Source: a virus. From it: 39,614 nt of DNA. The stretch covers positions 1 through 39,614 of the IMG/VR virus record IMGVR_UViG_3300043811_000172; one strand, 5' to 3'. Positions 26,398-33,226 of the stretch are shown in pieces. Position numbers and translations under genes: made by a program. The notes under the pieces were generated by a model. That model was not told where the DNA came from and did no database searches. It saw nothing but the letters and a program-made list of their open reading frames with translations. Position 1 is the first letter of the stretch; each line of letters opens with the position of its first letter.

Positions 26398-26625
26398 ATG
26401 AAAAAATATAATATTGATCGAATATTTTTAAATTCTTTAATATTAGCAGTCATTAATCCGATTATAGTGATCTTTATTAATATATCACCATCCTCTTTTA
26501 ATTGGATTCATAATATGTTGAAAATAGCACCTTTATTAGTTTGTTTAAATATTCAATTTTTATTATTAACTATTATTTGTTTAATTGATTATTTTTGTAT
26601 TTACAAAGGAGGCAACAGTATATGA
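26398..26625 (+). CDS. Small operon gene 4, two-helix membrane protein
   Basis: A 75-residue protein with two hydrophobic segments, about residues 10-30 (LNSLILAVINPIIVIFINI) and 43-67 (APLLVCLNIQFLLLTIICLI). The end, CLIDYFCIYKGG, resembles FFIDYYYIYNRR of the next gene, so the two may be paralogues. GGAG is present upstream. Inner-membrane location is inferred. Holin, superinfection exclusion or moron roles are possible but unproven. Confidence 0.65.
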   Translation: MKKYNIDRIFLNSLILAVINPIIVIFINISPSSFNWIHNMLKIAPLLVCLNIQFLLLTIICLIDYFCIYKGGNSI

Positions 26626-26828
26626 AACAATATACTCTCAATAGAGTGACTAGCGTTATATTTAGAGTAGGCGTATTTTTATCGCTTATAGCAATGCCGA
26701 TTCAAATAATATTTAAGCATACTTCTATTTATATGCTTCCACTTCTTTTAACTTTTGATTCAACTATTATTTTATTAATGATAGTTTTTTTCATTGATTA
26801 TTATTACATATATAATAGGAGGAAATAG
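26622..26828 (+). CDS. Small operon gene 5, two-helix membrane protein
   Basis: ATG 26622 lies nine bases after AGGAGG and overlaps the previous stop; the frame from 26595 is rejected. The 68-residue protein has two membrane segments (VIFRVGVFLSLIAMPIQIIF and LLLTFDSTIILLMIVFFID) and ends YYYIYNRRK. It appears to be a diverged copy of gene 4 with the same topology. Confidence 0.65.
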   Translation: MKQYTLNRVTSVIFRVGVFLSLIAMPIQIIFKHTSIYMLPLLLTFDSTIILLMIVFFIDYYYIYNRRK

Positions 26829-26830
26829 CC

Positions 26831-26938
26831 ATGAAAACCGACGGTCAAGGTCCATTAGATCCAATCACTCGAGTAGAGTTTTACATAGCTTTTATAACAT
26901 TAATAATATTTCTTACTATCATGTTTATGATGCATTAA
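26831..26938 (+). CDS. Small operon gene 6, single-helix membrane peptide
   Basis: A 35-residue ORF directly after AGGAGGAAATAGCC. It starts MKTDGQGPLDPITRVEFY and its second half, AFITLIIFLTIMFMMH, is one transmembrane helix. The ideal ribosome site and the tight spacing (two bases after gene 5) argue that it is translated. Function unknown. Confidence 0.6.
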   Translation: MKTDGQGPLDPITRVEFYIAFITLIIFLTIMFMMH

Positions 26939-26949
26939 TAGGTGGTTAA

Positions 26950-27159
26950 ATGAAATTATTCAATACTAAAGAAGCTGCCTTGTTTATTACTAAAAAAACA
27001 GGGAAGTCTATGTCAGTAAGGCAAGTGCAGCATGAAATCAAATTAGGCAAACTTCCGGCAAAAATTATTGGCCGTGATTATGCCATTAAAGAGAATGATT
27101 TAAACCGCTATCAGCGACGCCCTACAGGACGTATACCTAAATCAAAGGGAGCTAAATGA
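26950..27159 (+). CDS. Small operon gene 7, excisionase/MerR-type helix-turn-helix protein
   Basis: A 69-residue protein with the pattern of small winged-helix excisionase-like DNA-binding domains: FNTKEAALFITKKTGKSMSV, RQVQHEIKLGKLPAKIIGRD and YAIKENDLNRYQRRP, ending in a basic tail. It might regulate the operon or assist recombination. Its last 18 bases overlap the 3' end of the large terminase gene on the other strand. Confidence 0.75.
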   Translation: MKLFNTKEAALFITKKTGKSMSVRQVQHEIKLGKLPAKIIGRDYAIKENDLNRYQRRPTGRIPKSKGAK

Positions 27160-28521
27160 GAAAGATATATTATTATTCATTCTCGAAAGTGCCTGCGTTG
27201 TACTATCAACGTCATCGTCATGTGCGTCATTGGGAAATGATGCCATGGTATCAATATAATCTTGTACCCATTCCCCTTTTTCTGGTAAGTAAACTTTCCC
27301 TGCTTCAATTATGGGCGTTATCGCATTTGCTCTCGCCATTTTATCCTTATCAACTTTATAGGGGATAATAGGTAGTCTGGTTTCCCGCTGCAGCTCTTGA
27401 ATTAGCGATTGGCCGGACGCTTTATCTTCAATCAAGATTTCATTAGCGGGAACCTGCTGTGCGAGCAATACAACTGTTCGCTTTAGCTCGGGGAATTCAA
27501 CACGTTGCTTCCAACGATAGAGTAAGTAATAACCGTTTGTAGCTTGTCCCCATATCGTACAAACTGAAAAGTCATTCTCAGCACCTTTCTTGAAAGCGGT
27601 ATCCCACGAATGAATGATTTTTTCGAAAATAGGCACTTCACGATAATAACGCCAATATTCACGCTTGAATATGGCTCCTTCCATTGCTGATGGGCGCCCT
27701 TGATAAAGGGCATCAAAAGCACCTTGCTGTACAGATTTGATTTCGAGCAAAGCTTCCCTGCTATAACGTTCTGGGCAAAGGGCCTCCCCTTCAAGTCGTC
27801 CTAATGGATCATTATTTTCTGCTAATGCAGGTAAATTAATAACATCCCAATTAGGCGCATCGTCGCTTGCTAAAATACGACCGGCTAAATCATCATTATG
27901 CCAGCGGGTCATAATTAAAATGATAGAACATCCTGGTTCACGACGAGAATAAAGATCATCCGTATACCAATCCCAACAACGTTCTCGAAAAGCAAGTGAA
28001 TTGGCCTCAATTCTACTTTTTACGGGATCATCGATAACAATTAAATCAGCGCCTTGGCCTGTAATACCGGATCCGACACCAATGGCTCTAAAACTACCCC
28101 CATTTGAAGTTTCCCATTCTTCAACTGCTGAGCGTTCATCGCTTAATGCAATTCTCTCGCGCATGATACGTCGAGTTTTGCGACTAAATTTATTAGCGAG
28201 CGTTTGATTATAGCAACCAATAACAACCCTGCTTTCTTGATATCTCTCAAGAAAATAACCTGGAAACCGAATAGTACATTGCTCAGTTTTGCCATGTCGT
28301 GGTGGCATACAAATCATGATTCTTTGATTTGTACCAAGCTCAACTTTTTTAAATTTCTCTCTTACAAAAGCTAAATGTGCCCAATCCCAATTAAAACTAG
28401 GTGTTACCGCATGTAACCATTTATCAAAACTGAGATGATTATATTTAGATTTTCTACTAGCATAATAATTAGCTAAAACTTGTTTTTCATATTCTGTTCT
28501 ATCTGTTCTATTAGATATCAA
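27142..28521 (-). CDS. terL: Terminase large subunit
   Basis: A 459-residue packaging motor. The ATPase domain has Walker A PPRHGKTE (residues 73-80) and Walker B LIVIDD (160-165); a coupling phrase IMTRWHNDD lies at 203-211. The nuclease domain shows SWDTAF (305-310), IEDKASG (364-370) and HDDDVDS (434-440), the acidic residues of the RNase-H-like site. The start is TTG 28521, the only option, since an in-frame TGA is directly upstream; TTGA overlaps the stop of the previous small gene, implying coupled translation. It is separated from portal by the plus-strand operon. Confidence 0.95.
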   Translation of the reverse strand: MISNRTDRTEYEKQVLANYYASRKSKYNHLSFDKWLHAVTPSFNWDWAHLAFVREKFKKVELGTNQRIMICMPPRHGKTEQCTIRFPGYFLERYQESRVVIGCYNQTLANKFSRKTRRIMRERIALSDERSAVEEWETSNGGSFRAIGVGSGITGQGADLIVIDDPVKSRIEANSLAFRERCWDWYTDDLYSRREPGCSIILIMTRWHNDDLAGRILASDDAPNWDVINLPALAENNDPLGRLEGEALCPERYSREALLEIKSVQQGAFDALYQGRPSAMEGAIFKREYWRYYREVPIFEKIIHSWDTAFKKGAENDFSVCTIWGQATNGYYLLYRWKQRVEFPELKRTVVLLAQQVPANEILIEDKASGQSLIQELQRETRLPIIPYKVDKDKMARANAITPIIEAGKVYLPEKGEWVQDYIDTMASFPNDAHDDDVDSTTQALSRMNNNISFSFSSL

Positions 28522-28688
28522 TCAAGTGAATCCCATTTTTTATCTTGCCAATCTCGATTTTGATAGAGATCATTTGGTGTTGAATCAGGATTATGACGTA
28601 CTTTTATTTCGCTACCATTAGATGCTTCAGGAAGCTTTACATTATTATTGTTAGGAGTAGATGCAGGAACACCAGGCAATAATGACAT
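28518..28688 (-). CDS. Small protein before terL, unknown
   Basis: A 56-residue ORF (MSLLPGVPASTPNNNNVKLP, ending RDWQDKKWDSLD) translationally coupled to terL by a stop/start overlap. AAGGAAAT precedes the ATG. Pro/Asn-rich, probably unstructured. It could serve as a leader that sets terL expression or be a minor head protein. Confidence 0.55.
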   Translation of the reverse strand: MSLLPGVPASTPNNNNVKLPEASNGSEIKVRHNPDSTPNDLYQNRDWQDKKWDSLD

Positions 28689-28699
28689 TTTAAATTTCC

Positions 28700-28876
28700 T
28701 TACATACTATCATCATAACAAGCCTGTTCTTTGCCTGCTGCAATTTCACCACCATTTTGCGGCGCATATTTCTGCATATTATTTTTTTGATGTACATCGA
28801 GTGATTCTGTTACTTTGCCAGGTTGCATAACGGCTGTATCGTCATTCTGACCAATTTCTTTGTTAACCGGTTCCAT
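28700..28876 (-). CDS. Small hydrophilic protein, unknown
   Basis: A 58-residue ORF (MEPVNKEIGQNDDTAVMQPG, ending EIAAGKEQACYDDSM) in line with the small genes before terL. It is polar and Gln/Asn-rich with no visible fold. The preceding gene's end lies six bases upstream of this start, and the stop is followed after a short gap by the next ATG. I recognise no family. Confidence 0.5.
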   Translation of the reverse strand: MEPVNKEIGQNDDTAVMQPGKVTESLDVHQKNNMQKYAPQNGGEIAAGKEQACYDDSM

Positions 28877-28881
28877 AACAC

Positions 28882-29154
28882 TTAATCCTTTTTCTCAATT
28901 AATTTACTATTGTTATTAATAAAATTAATGCGATGATCATTTTGAATCATCTTTAAATAGCTCATTTCTACTTTAAGCGTATTTAAAACAGTATTGACTA
29001 CTTTACAAAATGCATCAATATCATCTAAGTCAGCATGACCCGCTAACAACTTTCTTAATTGAAGGAGGGTACATTCTCTTACTTGCGTGATATTTGTTAT
29101 ATTCTCGCTCGAGTCTATATGTTTCGTGGAGGATTGTTTTGAGCCTACAGACAT
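28882..29154 (-). CDS. Small helical protein, unknown
   Basis: A 90-residue frame (MSVGSKQSSTKHIDSSENIT) with a helical C-terminal half, LLQLRKLLAGHADLDDIDAF and VNTVLNTLKVEMSYLKM. It overlaps the 29030-29419 gene by 125 bases, and no good ribosome site precedes ATG 29154, so the true start may lie further inside. The helical half looks genuine. Confidence 0.5.
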   Translation of the reverse strand: MSVGSKQSSTKHIDSSENITNITQVRECTLLQLRKLLAGHADLDDIDAFCKVVNTVLNTLKVEMSYLKMIQNDHRINFINNNSKLIEKKD

Positions 29155-29419
29155 ATCGCAATTCTTTATCCGTTAATTTTCTTTCAGAACTTCCATGTTT
29201 ATTAAGATAACTTAATCTAATTTTTTGAAAATATTTCTTTTTAAGTGCTTTTATCTTTTCAGGATTCTTTTTACGATATTCAGCCGCTTTTTTGAGAACT
29301 TTTTCCTTATTATTCTCATAATGTCGTTTATAGATTTCATGTCTACAAAGACGACATTTACCATCTGGACGAATATGTAAAAAATGATCGATGGGGAGTT
29401 TAATGTGATCGCATGGCAT
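29030..29419 (-). CDS. Basic zinc-finger-like protein
   Basis: A 129-residue protein with a CDH and CRLCRHE pair near the N-terminus (residues 3-26), followed by a very basic helix (YENNKEKVLKKAAEYRKKNP, EKIKALKKKYFQKIRLS). The layout resembles the N-terminal part of phage HNH endonucleases such as the one at 12950-13483, but no HNH core is present, so it may be a remnant or a DNA-binding protein. No ribosome site is obvious. The end overlaps the next gene. Confidence 0.5.
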   Translation of the reverse strand: MPCDHIKLPIDHFLHIRPDGKCRLCRHEIYKRHYENNKEKVLKKAAEYRKKNPEKIKALKKKYFQKIRLSYLNKHGSSERKLTDKELRYVCRLKTILHETYRLEREYNKYHASKRMYPPSIKKVVSGSC

Positions 29420-29441
29420 TTTTAAAATAAATTGTTATCTA

Positions 29442-29618
29442 TTATGTTATCCGTTCCCAAATCTTCTCTAAAGTCTCTATTTGTTTTTCAGATAAAGCTT
29501 TAAATCCTATTTGATCAAAAATTCCTTCAATAAAATCATATTCCCATTCAGATAGTTTCGAATCTCTTTTCTGGCAATCAAGTACCATTGCCATTATTTC
29601 TTCGTCAGGTAACATCAT
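29442..29618 (-). CDS. Small acidic helical protein, unknown
   Basis: A 58-residue ORF from ATG 29618 or 29615 (MMLPDEEIMAMVLDCQKRDS), ending LEKIWERIT. A regular helical pattern (SEWEYDFIEGIFDQIGFKAL) supports a real protein. It starts three bases after the stop of the 29621-29998 gene. I recall similar short proteins in phage lysis-replication regions, without a known role. Confidence 0.6.
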   Translation of the reverse strand: MMLPDEEIMAMVLDCQKRDSKLSEWEYDFIEGIFDQIGFKALSEKQIETLEKIWERIT

Positions 29619-29620
29619 TT

Positions 29621-29998
29621 CTAATTTTTAACCTGAATTCCGAACAAAAAGGATAATGCGCAACTGATGGCGGTCGCAAAGAAGACAATGATATGCCAGT
29701 ATTCACGCACGGCTTCGAGGAAACTACCCCATAGCATAAACGGGAGACTTTTTTCTTTTTTGTTTTCGAGGTTGGCTTCAATTTTAGTAATTTTAAAATC
29801 CATTTTTTTAATTTCATCATAAATGCGATCCATGCCAGATGATAGAAATTTAATCTCTATATTATGTTCTGCTTTTGATTCTAATAATGAGGTAAGCGTA
29901 TTTTGATTTTTTTCAATTGTTTTTTCTATATGTTGTAGTGTTATGGTAATTTCATACAATATATGCTCGATGGATTTAGATTCATGACATGGCAGCAC
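29621..29998 (-). CDS. Coiled-coil protein with C-terminal membrane helix (holin/XhlA-like)
   Basis: The start is GTG 29998, with GATGAGG eight bases upstream. The 125-residue protein has a long coiled coil (IEHILYEITITLQHIEKTIE, IKKMDFKITKIEANLE) and one C-terminal transmembrane helix (YWHIIVFFATAISCALSFLF). This layout is seen in XhlA-type and other lysis-associated proteins. It lies in the same strand segment as the lysozyme. The plus-strand gene at 39143-39394 has the same layout. A lysis role is inferred. Confidence 0.6.
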   Translation of the reverse strand: MLPCHESKSIEHILYEITITLQHIEKTIEKNQNTLTSLLESKAEHNIEIKFLSSGMDRIYDEIKKMDFKITKIEANLENKKEKSLPFMLWGSFLEAVREYWHIIVFFATAISCALSFLFGIQVKN

Positions 29999-30011
29999 AT
30001 TGGTTGCCTCA

Positions 30012-30122
30012 TCATAAACACATCGTTGATTGTGATGGAATGTTTGCGATAATTATACAACTCAGCAAAATAGAGAAACCAAATACAATTAATGCCGTCT
30101 TCCAGCTAAAATTGGCTATCAT
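30012..30122 (-). CDS. Small membrane or lipoprotein-like peptide
   Basis: A 36-residue ORF right behind AGAGGAATAAGAC: MIANFSWKTALIVFGFSILL followed by SCIIIANIPS. One hydrophobic helix ends at LLSC, which loosely fits a lipobox, so an Rz1-like outer spanin or a small holin is conceivable. It lies between DUF3310 and the coiled-coil membrane protein. Function not established. Confidence 0.5.
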   Translation of the reverse strand: MIANFSWKTALIVFGFSILLSCIIIANIPSQSTMCL

Positions 30123-30125
30123 GTC

Positions 30126-30383
30126 TTATTCCTCTTGTTGGTCTATTTCCTTTTCTCGCCTTTTAATTTCATCATTGATGTACCAAATAGCCTTCTTTAA
30201 ATCCTCTAAACCATTTTTATGTTCAAAACGCCAAAGATATTTTATGGCATTTCCTATAGCAAAATTATAATGTCGTACGATATCAATACATTCTATATGT
30301 CCGCCGCACTCATTACAGTAAATATCACTAGCATTATAATGAGCTGGGTGATTGACATTATCTTTCACTATCTTCTTTTTCAT
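30126..30383 (-). CDS. DUF3310 protein
   Basis: An 85-residue protein with the family's pattern: VNHPAHYNASDIYCNECGGH, ECIDIVRHYNFAIGNAIKYL and WRFEHKNGLEDLKKAIWYI. DUF3310 is common in phages, including proteins related to T7 gp1.7, and is linked to nucleotide metabolism, but its role is poorly known. It overlaps the end of the small terminase gene by 26 bases; an internal GTG start is also possible. Confidence 0.85.
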   Translation of the reverse strand: MKKKIVKDNVNHPAHYNASDIYCNECGGHIECIDIVRHYNFAIGNAIKYLWRFEHKNGLEDLKKAIWYINDEIKRREKEIDQQEE

Positions 30384-30933
30384 TCTCTAATCTTTCTCGA
30401 TCAAAAATCTTCTTAGCTTCTTGATACAATTCTTCTTCTGTTAAATCCAGATTTTTAACTTCAGATTTAGTAGGAGCATTAGCGCCAGTTATAAACCGTA
30501 TATCAGCCATGGCATCCATAGCAATTTTCAAATGCTTAGAATCACCAGCCTGCTTAAGACTAGCATAATTTTTGGAATCGCCATCCTGAAAATCCGTTTC
30601 AGTAATATTTTCGGTACCTACAACTTCATTTCCACGGTCTAATGTTTTTTTTGTTTTCATTTTTACAAAAGCTTTTCGACTAATTTCAAAAGCATGAAAA
30701 GCATTTTTTATAATCTTTTCGAGAGATGCGATTTGTTCTTGCTGTATTCTTTTCACATCATTATTAAAGTTCATCTGATGTTTTTTATGAAGCCTACATA
30801 GTATTTTAGCTACATGCCCTTCGCTTATTTGTAGCTTCTCAGCTATTTCTTCATATGTATGAAATGTTAGTCTCATTTCCCAAGCAGTTTTTTGTCTATG
30901 CAAAGAAACTGCCTTGGGTATAAATTTTTTCAT
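30358..30933 (-). CDS. Terminase small subunit-like protein
   Basis: A 191-residue protein. Residues 15-50 carry a helix-turn-helix (FHTYEEIAEKLQISEGHVAK), followed by a long helical segment (QEQIASLEKIIKNAFHAFEI) and a C-terminal part with DLTEEELYQEAKKIFDRERL. This layout, DNA-binding domain plus oligomerisation helices plus a motor-binding tail, fits small terminases. GGGTGGA precedes the ATG. It lies on the same strand as terL, about 2 kb upstream of it. Confidence 0.7.
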   Translation of the reverse strand: MKKFIPKAVSLHRQKTAWEMRLTFHTYEEIAEKLQISEGHVAKILCRLHKKHQMNFNNDVKRIQQEQIASLEKIIKNAFHAFEISRKAFVKMKTKKTLDRGNEVVGTENITETDFQDGDSKNYASLKQAGDSKHLKIAMDAMADIRFITGANAPTKSEVKNLDLTEEELYQEAKKIFDRERLENEKEDSER

Positions 30934-31000
30934 TTATTCCACCCTAGATGGACAATTTTTGGCATATTTTGCTCTAATCTTGCCCTCTCTTAAAATTAAA

Positions 31001-31057
31001 AAACCTCGGTAGCCTGCATTCAGGAATATGCGTGTGTATGGGGTACACTAGCTACCG
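31001..31057 (-). terminator. Branched terminator-like element after lysozyme
   Basis: CGGTAGC (31007-31013) pairs with GCTACCG (31051-31057). Between them lie two further perfect hairpins, CCTG-CATT-CAGG (31013-31024) and GTGTA-TGGGG-TACAC (31034-31048). On the minus strand the closing stem is followed by AGG and six T residues. This fits termination after the lysozyme and before the small terminase, with an unusual three-way junction. Confidence 0.65.
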
Positions 31058-31078
31058 AAATTCTCTATGTGAACACAG

Positions 31079-31537
31079 TTAATTAAAAGTGCCGGTTTCC
31101 ATCATTTGACACAATGATTCTGCTCTTCGTGGCAATTGTGAATACCAGGTACTTTTCCGCATTTGAGCAGCAGCATTTTTATAAAAACCACCACTAATTA
31201 AATTCAATGTATTATGGAATGATTCAACGCCATCAGGACCCATATTGAAACCCATATCAATCAGAACCACTTTACGTGGTTCATCTAAGTTTTCAAAATA
31301 GGGGAGGTCTTTGGCAAGTTTTAAATAACATTCGTCGATAATATTGCAGGCAATAAATTCTGCCTCGTTAGGTTTAATACCACGTCCATTTTGAATATTT
31401 AATCCAAGACCAACAGTGACATTCCCGACGGGCGCTTTAACAGGTAATCCGGTTGCATCATCATAAGCTAAGGCTCTAAATCCTTCTTCGCCTTCTAATC
31501 GCTTTAACAAGAAATCCTTCGCTTGTGGGCTCAACAT
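31079..31537 (-). CDS. Endolysin, T4-type lysozyme (GH24)
   Basis: A 152-residue muramidase starting behind AGGAAGAG. The active-site pattern E18-x8-D27 and T41 is visible in EGEEGFRALAYDDATG and GNVTVGLGLNIQ. NMGPDGVESFHNTLNLI and the end phrase WYSQLPRRAESLCQMM are family features. There is no signal peptide or SAR helix, so a separate holin must release it. The reaction is cleavage of the MurNAc-GlcNAc bond in peptidoglycan. Confidence 0.92.
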   Translation of the reverse strand: MLSPQAKDFLLKRLEGEEGFRALAYDDATGLPVKAPVGNVTVGLGLNIQNGRGIKPNEAEFIACNIIDECYLKLAKDLPYFENLDEPRKVVLIDMGFNMGPDGVESFHNTLNLISGGFYKNAAAQMRKSTWYSQLPRRAESLCQMMETGTFN

Positions 31538-31658
31538 AGTAATCTCTTCCTGAGATCAAAATTTATGGTTTTTAATATGGCTAGAAGGGATAACTTAGAT
31601 ATGATTACGACAAGATAGCATATCTTTACCATTTCCATGTCAACAATACAAGAGGGTA

Positions 31659-32059
31659 TTAACAATTTTTTTGATCCTTTTTATCAAGGATTGATGAAAG
31701 CCTCCCCATAAGCCATGTTTTACCGTCATGCAAATGACGATTGAACATCGTAAGGGTTATATTTAATGCTTTCGCTATCTGATAAATTCTTAGACCATTT
31801 TTACGAAGATAGTAAGTAGCAATAGCCACCTTACATTCAGGGCGTATTTCCCCCATGATATTAATCCAGGTATTGATTTCATCTGCCTGTATATTGTTCA
31901 AAGGGAATGGTGGCTTACTGGTACGGATATAAGAATTAGGCATCCCAAAATCAGCAATAGTTGCCTTGCTCGGGTATCCTATTTCGTTTCAAAGCAAATG
32001 ATCCAATAAGCCCAATTTGTTAAACGGCGCTCAAGTTCAACTTCCATATTCAAACTCAT
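31659..32059 (-). CDS. Q-like late regulator, frame disrupted by one base
   Basis: ATG 32059 behind AAGGAAAATGT opens MSLNMEVELERRLTNWAYW and reaches TAG at 31979 after 26 residues. The -1 frame continues IGYPSKATIADFGMPNSYIR and on through RPECKVAIATYYLRKNGLRI to the stop at 31659. One extra A in the AAA run at 31982-31984 gives a 133-residue protein with a C-terminal helix-turn-helix (IYQIAKALNITLTMFNRHLH). It resembles DUF1133/antitermination Q-type proteins that switch on late genes. Its location just before the lysozyme fits that role. Confidence 0.7.
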
Positions 32060-32092
32060 ACATTTTCCTTTGTGATTTTTTAAATTAAATCA

Positions 32093-33019
32093 TTATTCCC
32101 AACCCTTTATGATTCTTAAAAATATATTTTCTATTTGTTTATATTCTTTTTTGTTAATAATAATTAACTTAACTTTTGGATGATATTTAGCCATTCTTTT
32201 TATTTTTGTGGCACTTCTATTATCCATCCAACCTTTAACTTCATGATATTCTTCTGAATTATCAAGATTTGTAATTTTAAAATCAGGTAAATAACTTACG
32301 GCTCCACGCTTAACTTTTTCAAACCAAAAAGTAGTTGGTTCATGTGCCCAATCTAAAATTTTATTATTTATTTTTAGCCATTCAAGATAGCGAGCATAAT
32401 TTGCTTCCCATCGGCTACGATAATATTTTCTATAGCCACCTATTTCTCTCCACCCTTGCTTCCAAGTAGTCTTAAACCTTTCTGGTGAATAAGTTCCATT
32501 TTTAACCCTCGTGCGCATTATCTTCATAATTCGATCAGTCCTTTGATCCTCAGTTAAATTATCCATTCTCATTTTACTCATAATTGAAAATTTCAATTTA
32601 TTTTCTTCAGAATGTTTTTTCCCTAACATTCCTTTTGGGTGTCCATGCTTGGCGTAATATTTTTTAAATCTTTCGCTTACTTTTCTACCGTATCCTTCTT
32701 TATGTTTTAATTTACCTTCTTTATGAAGTTTAAGAATAATATTTGCTTGATCAGGTCTTTTTTTTCCTATTTTTGATTGCCTAGCACGACTTTGCCAATC
32801 TTTGAAAAAATCTGAATTTCTATCTTGATATATTTTGTAGAATGAAGTCATTGAGCGGATGGATGATTCTTTTCGATTAAGTTTTTCAGCACACCATCTT
32901 TTGCCACGCATCGGATAATGTATTCTTAAAAACTCAACTTCTTCTTTTGTCCATTTCATGATGTTTTGATTATAATCAAAACAATGTGGAGATGTTACTG
33001 TTAACTCGTATGATTCCAT
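32093..33019 (-). CDS. Homing endonuclease: NUMOD3 plus PD-(D/E)XK nuclease
   Basis: A 308-residue basic protein. Residues 21-62 form a Myb/HTH-like domain (MKWTKEEVEFLRIHYP). Residues 126-145 match a NUMOD3 DNA-binding motif (HPKGMLGKKHSEENKLKFS). The C-terminal domain shows E205 (SRWEANYAR), D246 (YLPDFKI) and E260-x-K262 (HEVKG), a PD-(D/E)XK nuclease signature. NUMOD motifs are typical of homing endonucleases, whereas the nuclease fold is a rarer one among them. ATG 33019 has AGGATGAT upstream; ATG 32959 is an alternative. It is probably a selfish insertion. Confidence 0.8.
   Translation of the reverse strand: MESYELTVTSPHCFDYNQNIMKWTKEEVEFLRIHYPMRGKRWCAEKLNRKESSIRSMTSFYKIYQDRNSDFFKDWQSRARQSKIGKKRPDQANIILKLHKEGKLKHKEGYGRKVSERFKKYYAKHGHPKGMLGKKHSEENKLKFSIMSKMRMDNLTEDQRTDRIMKIMRTRVKNGTYSPERFKTTWKQGWREIGGYRKYYRSRWEANYARYLEWLKINNKILDWAHEPTTFWFEKVKRGAVSYLPDFKITNLDNSEEYHEVKGWMDNRSATKIKRMAKYHPKVKLIIINKKEYKQIENIFLRIIKGWE
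32962..32983. promoter_or_regulatory. Perfect 22-bp palindrome at the 5' end of the homing endonuclease
   Basis: TGTTTTGATTA is followed directly by its complement TAATCAAAACA. It lies three bases before the alternative start ATG 32959 and inside the frame from 33019. It could be an operator or RNA hairpin controlling the nuclease. Confidence 0.5.
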
Positions 33020-33045
33020 ATTTTTTCTATATCATCCTGATATTA

Positions 33046-33055
33046 TCTGCGCATA
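33046..33055 (-). promoter_or_regulatory. TATGCGCAGA box upstream of the homing endonuclease
   Basis: The minus strand reads TATGCGCAGA here, identical over ten bases to the box at 36719-36728. It lies about 30 bases before ATG 33019, within the expected promoter region. A common regulator binding site is possible. Confidence 0.4.
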
Positions 33056-33114
33056 TATAGCACATTCAATACAGGTTGAATAGATAGACTTAAAAATATT
33101 TTTAATAGAAAATA

Positions 33115-33226
33115 GCCGCGCGGCGCTTGGAAAGGTTTTGGGTTGTTATGCCCTCCTGGGTGGCTCAACTAACCGAGACGGATTAACAAGCGCCACTTGT
33201 TGCTCGCGTGTAACCCTATGTTACAC
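33115..33226 (-). ncRNA. GC-rich structured element A (candidate phage RNA)
   Basis: This gene-free stretch is far richer in GC than its surroundings. GGCGCTTG (33122-33129) pairs with CAAGCGCC (33187-33194); nested inside are GGTT/AACC, GTTG/CAAC and GCC/GGC pairs that build one long stem. AACAAG-CGCCA-CTTGTT (33185-33201) is a competing hairpin. GTGTAAC-CCTAT-GTTACAC (33208-33226) forms a third. GCCGCGCGGC (33115-33124) is a 10-bp palindrome. Strand is inferred from flanking gene direction. A resemblance to C4-type phage antisense RNAs is only a recollection. Confidence 0.45.

Noticed and set aside
33115-33226. tRNA gene in the GC-rich island
   Set aside because: There is an acceptor-like 8-bp stem, but no T-arm GGTTC/GANNC, no anticodon arm and no D-arm pattern on either strand.
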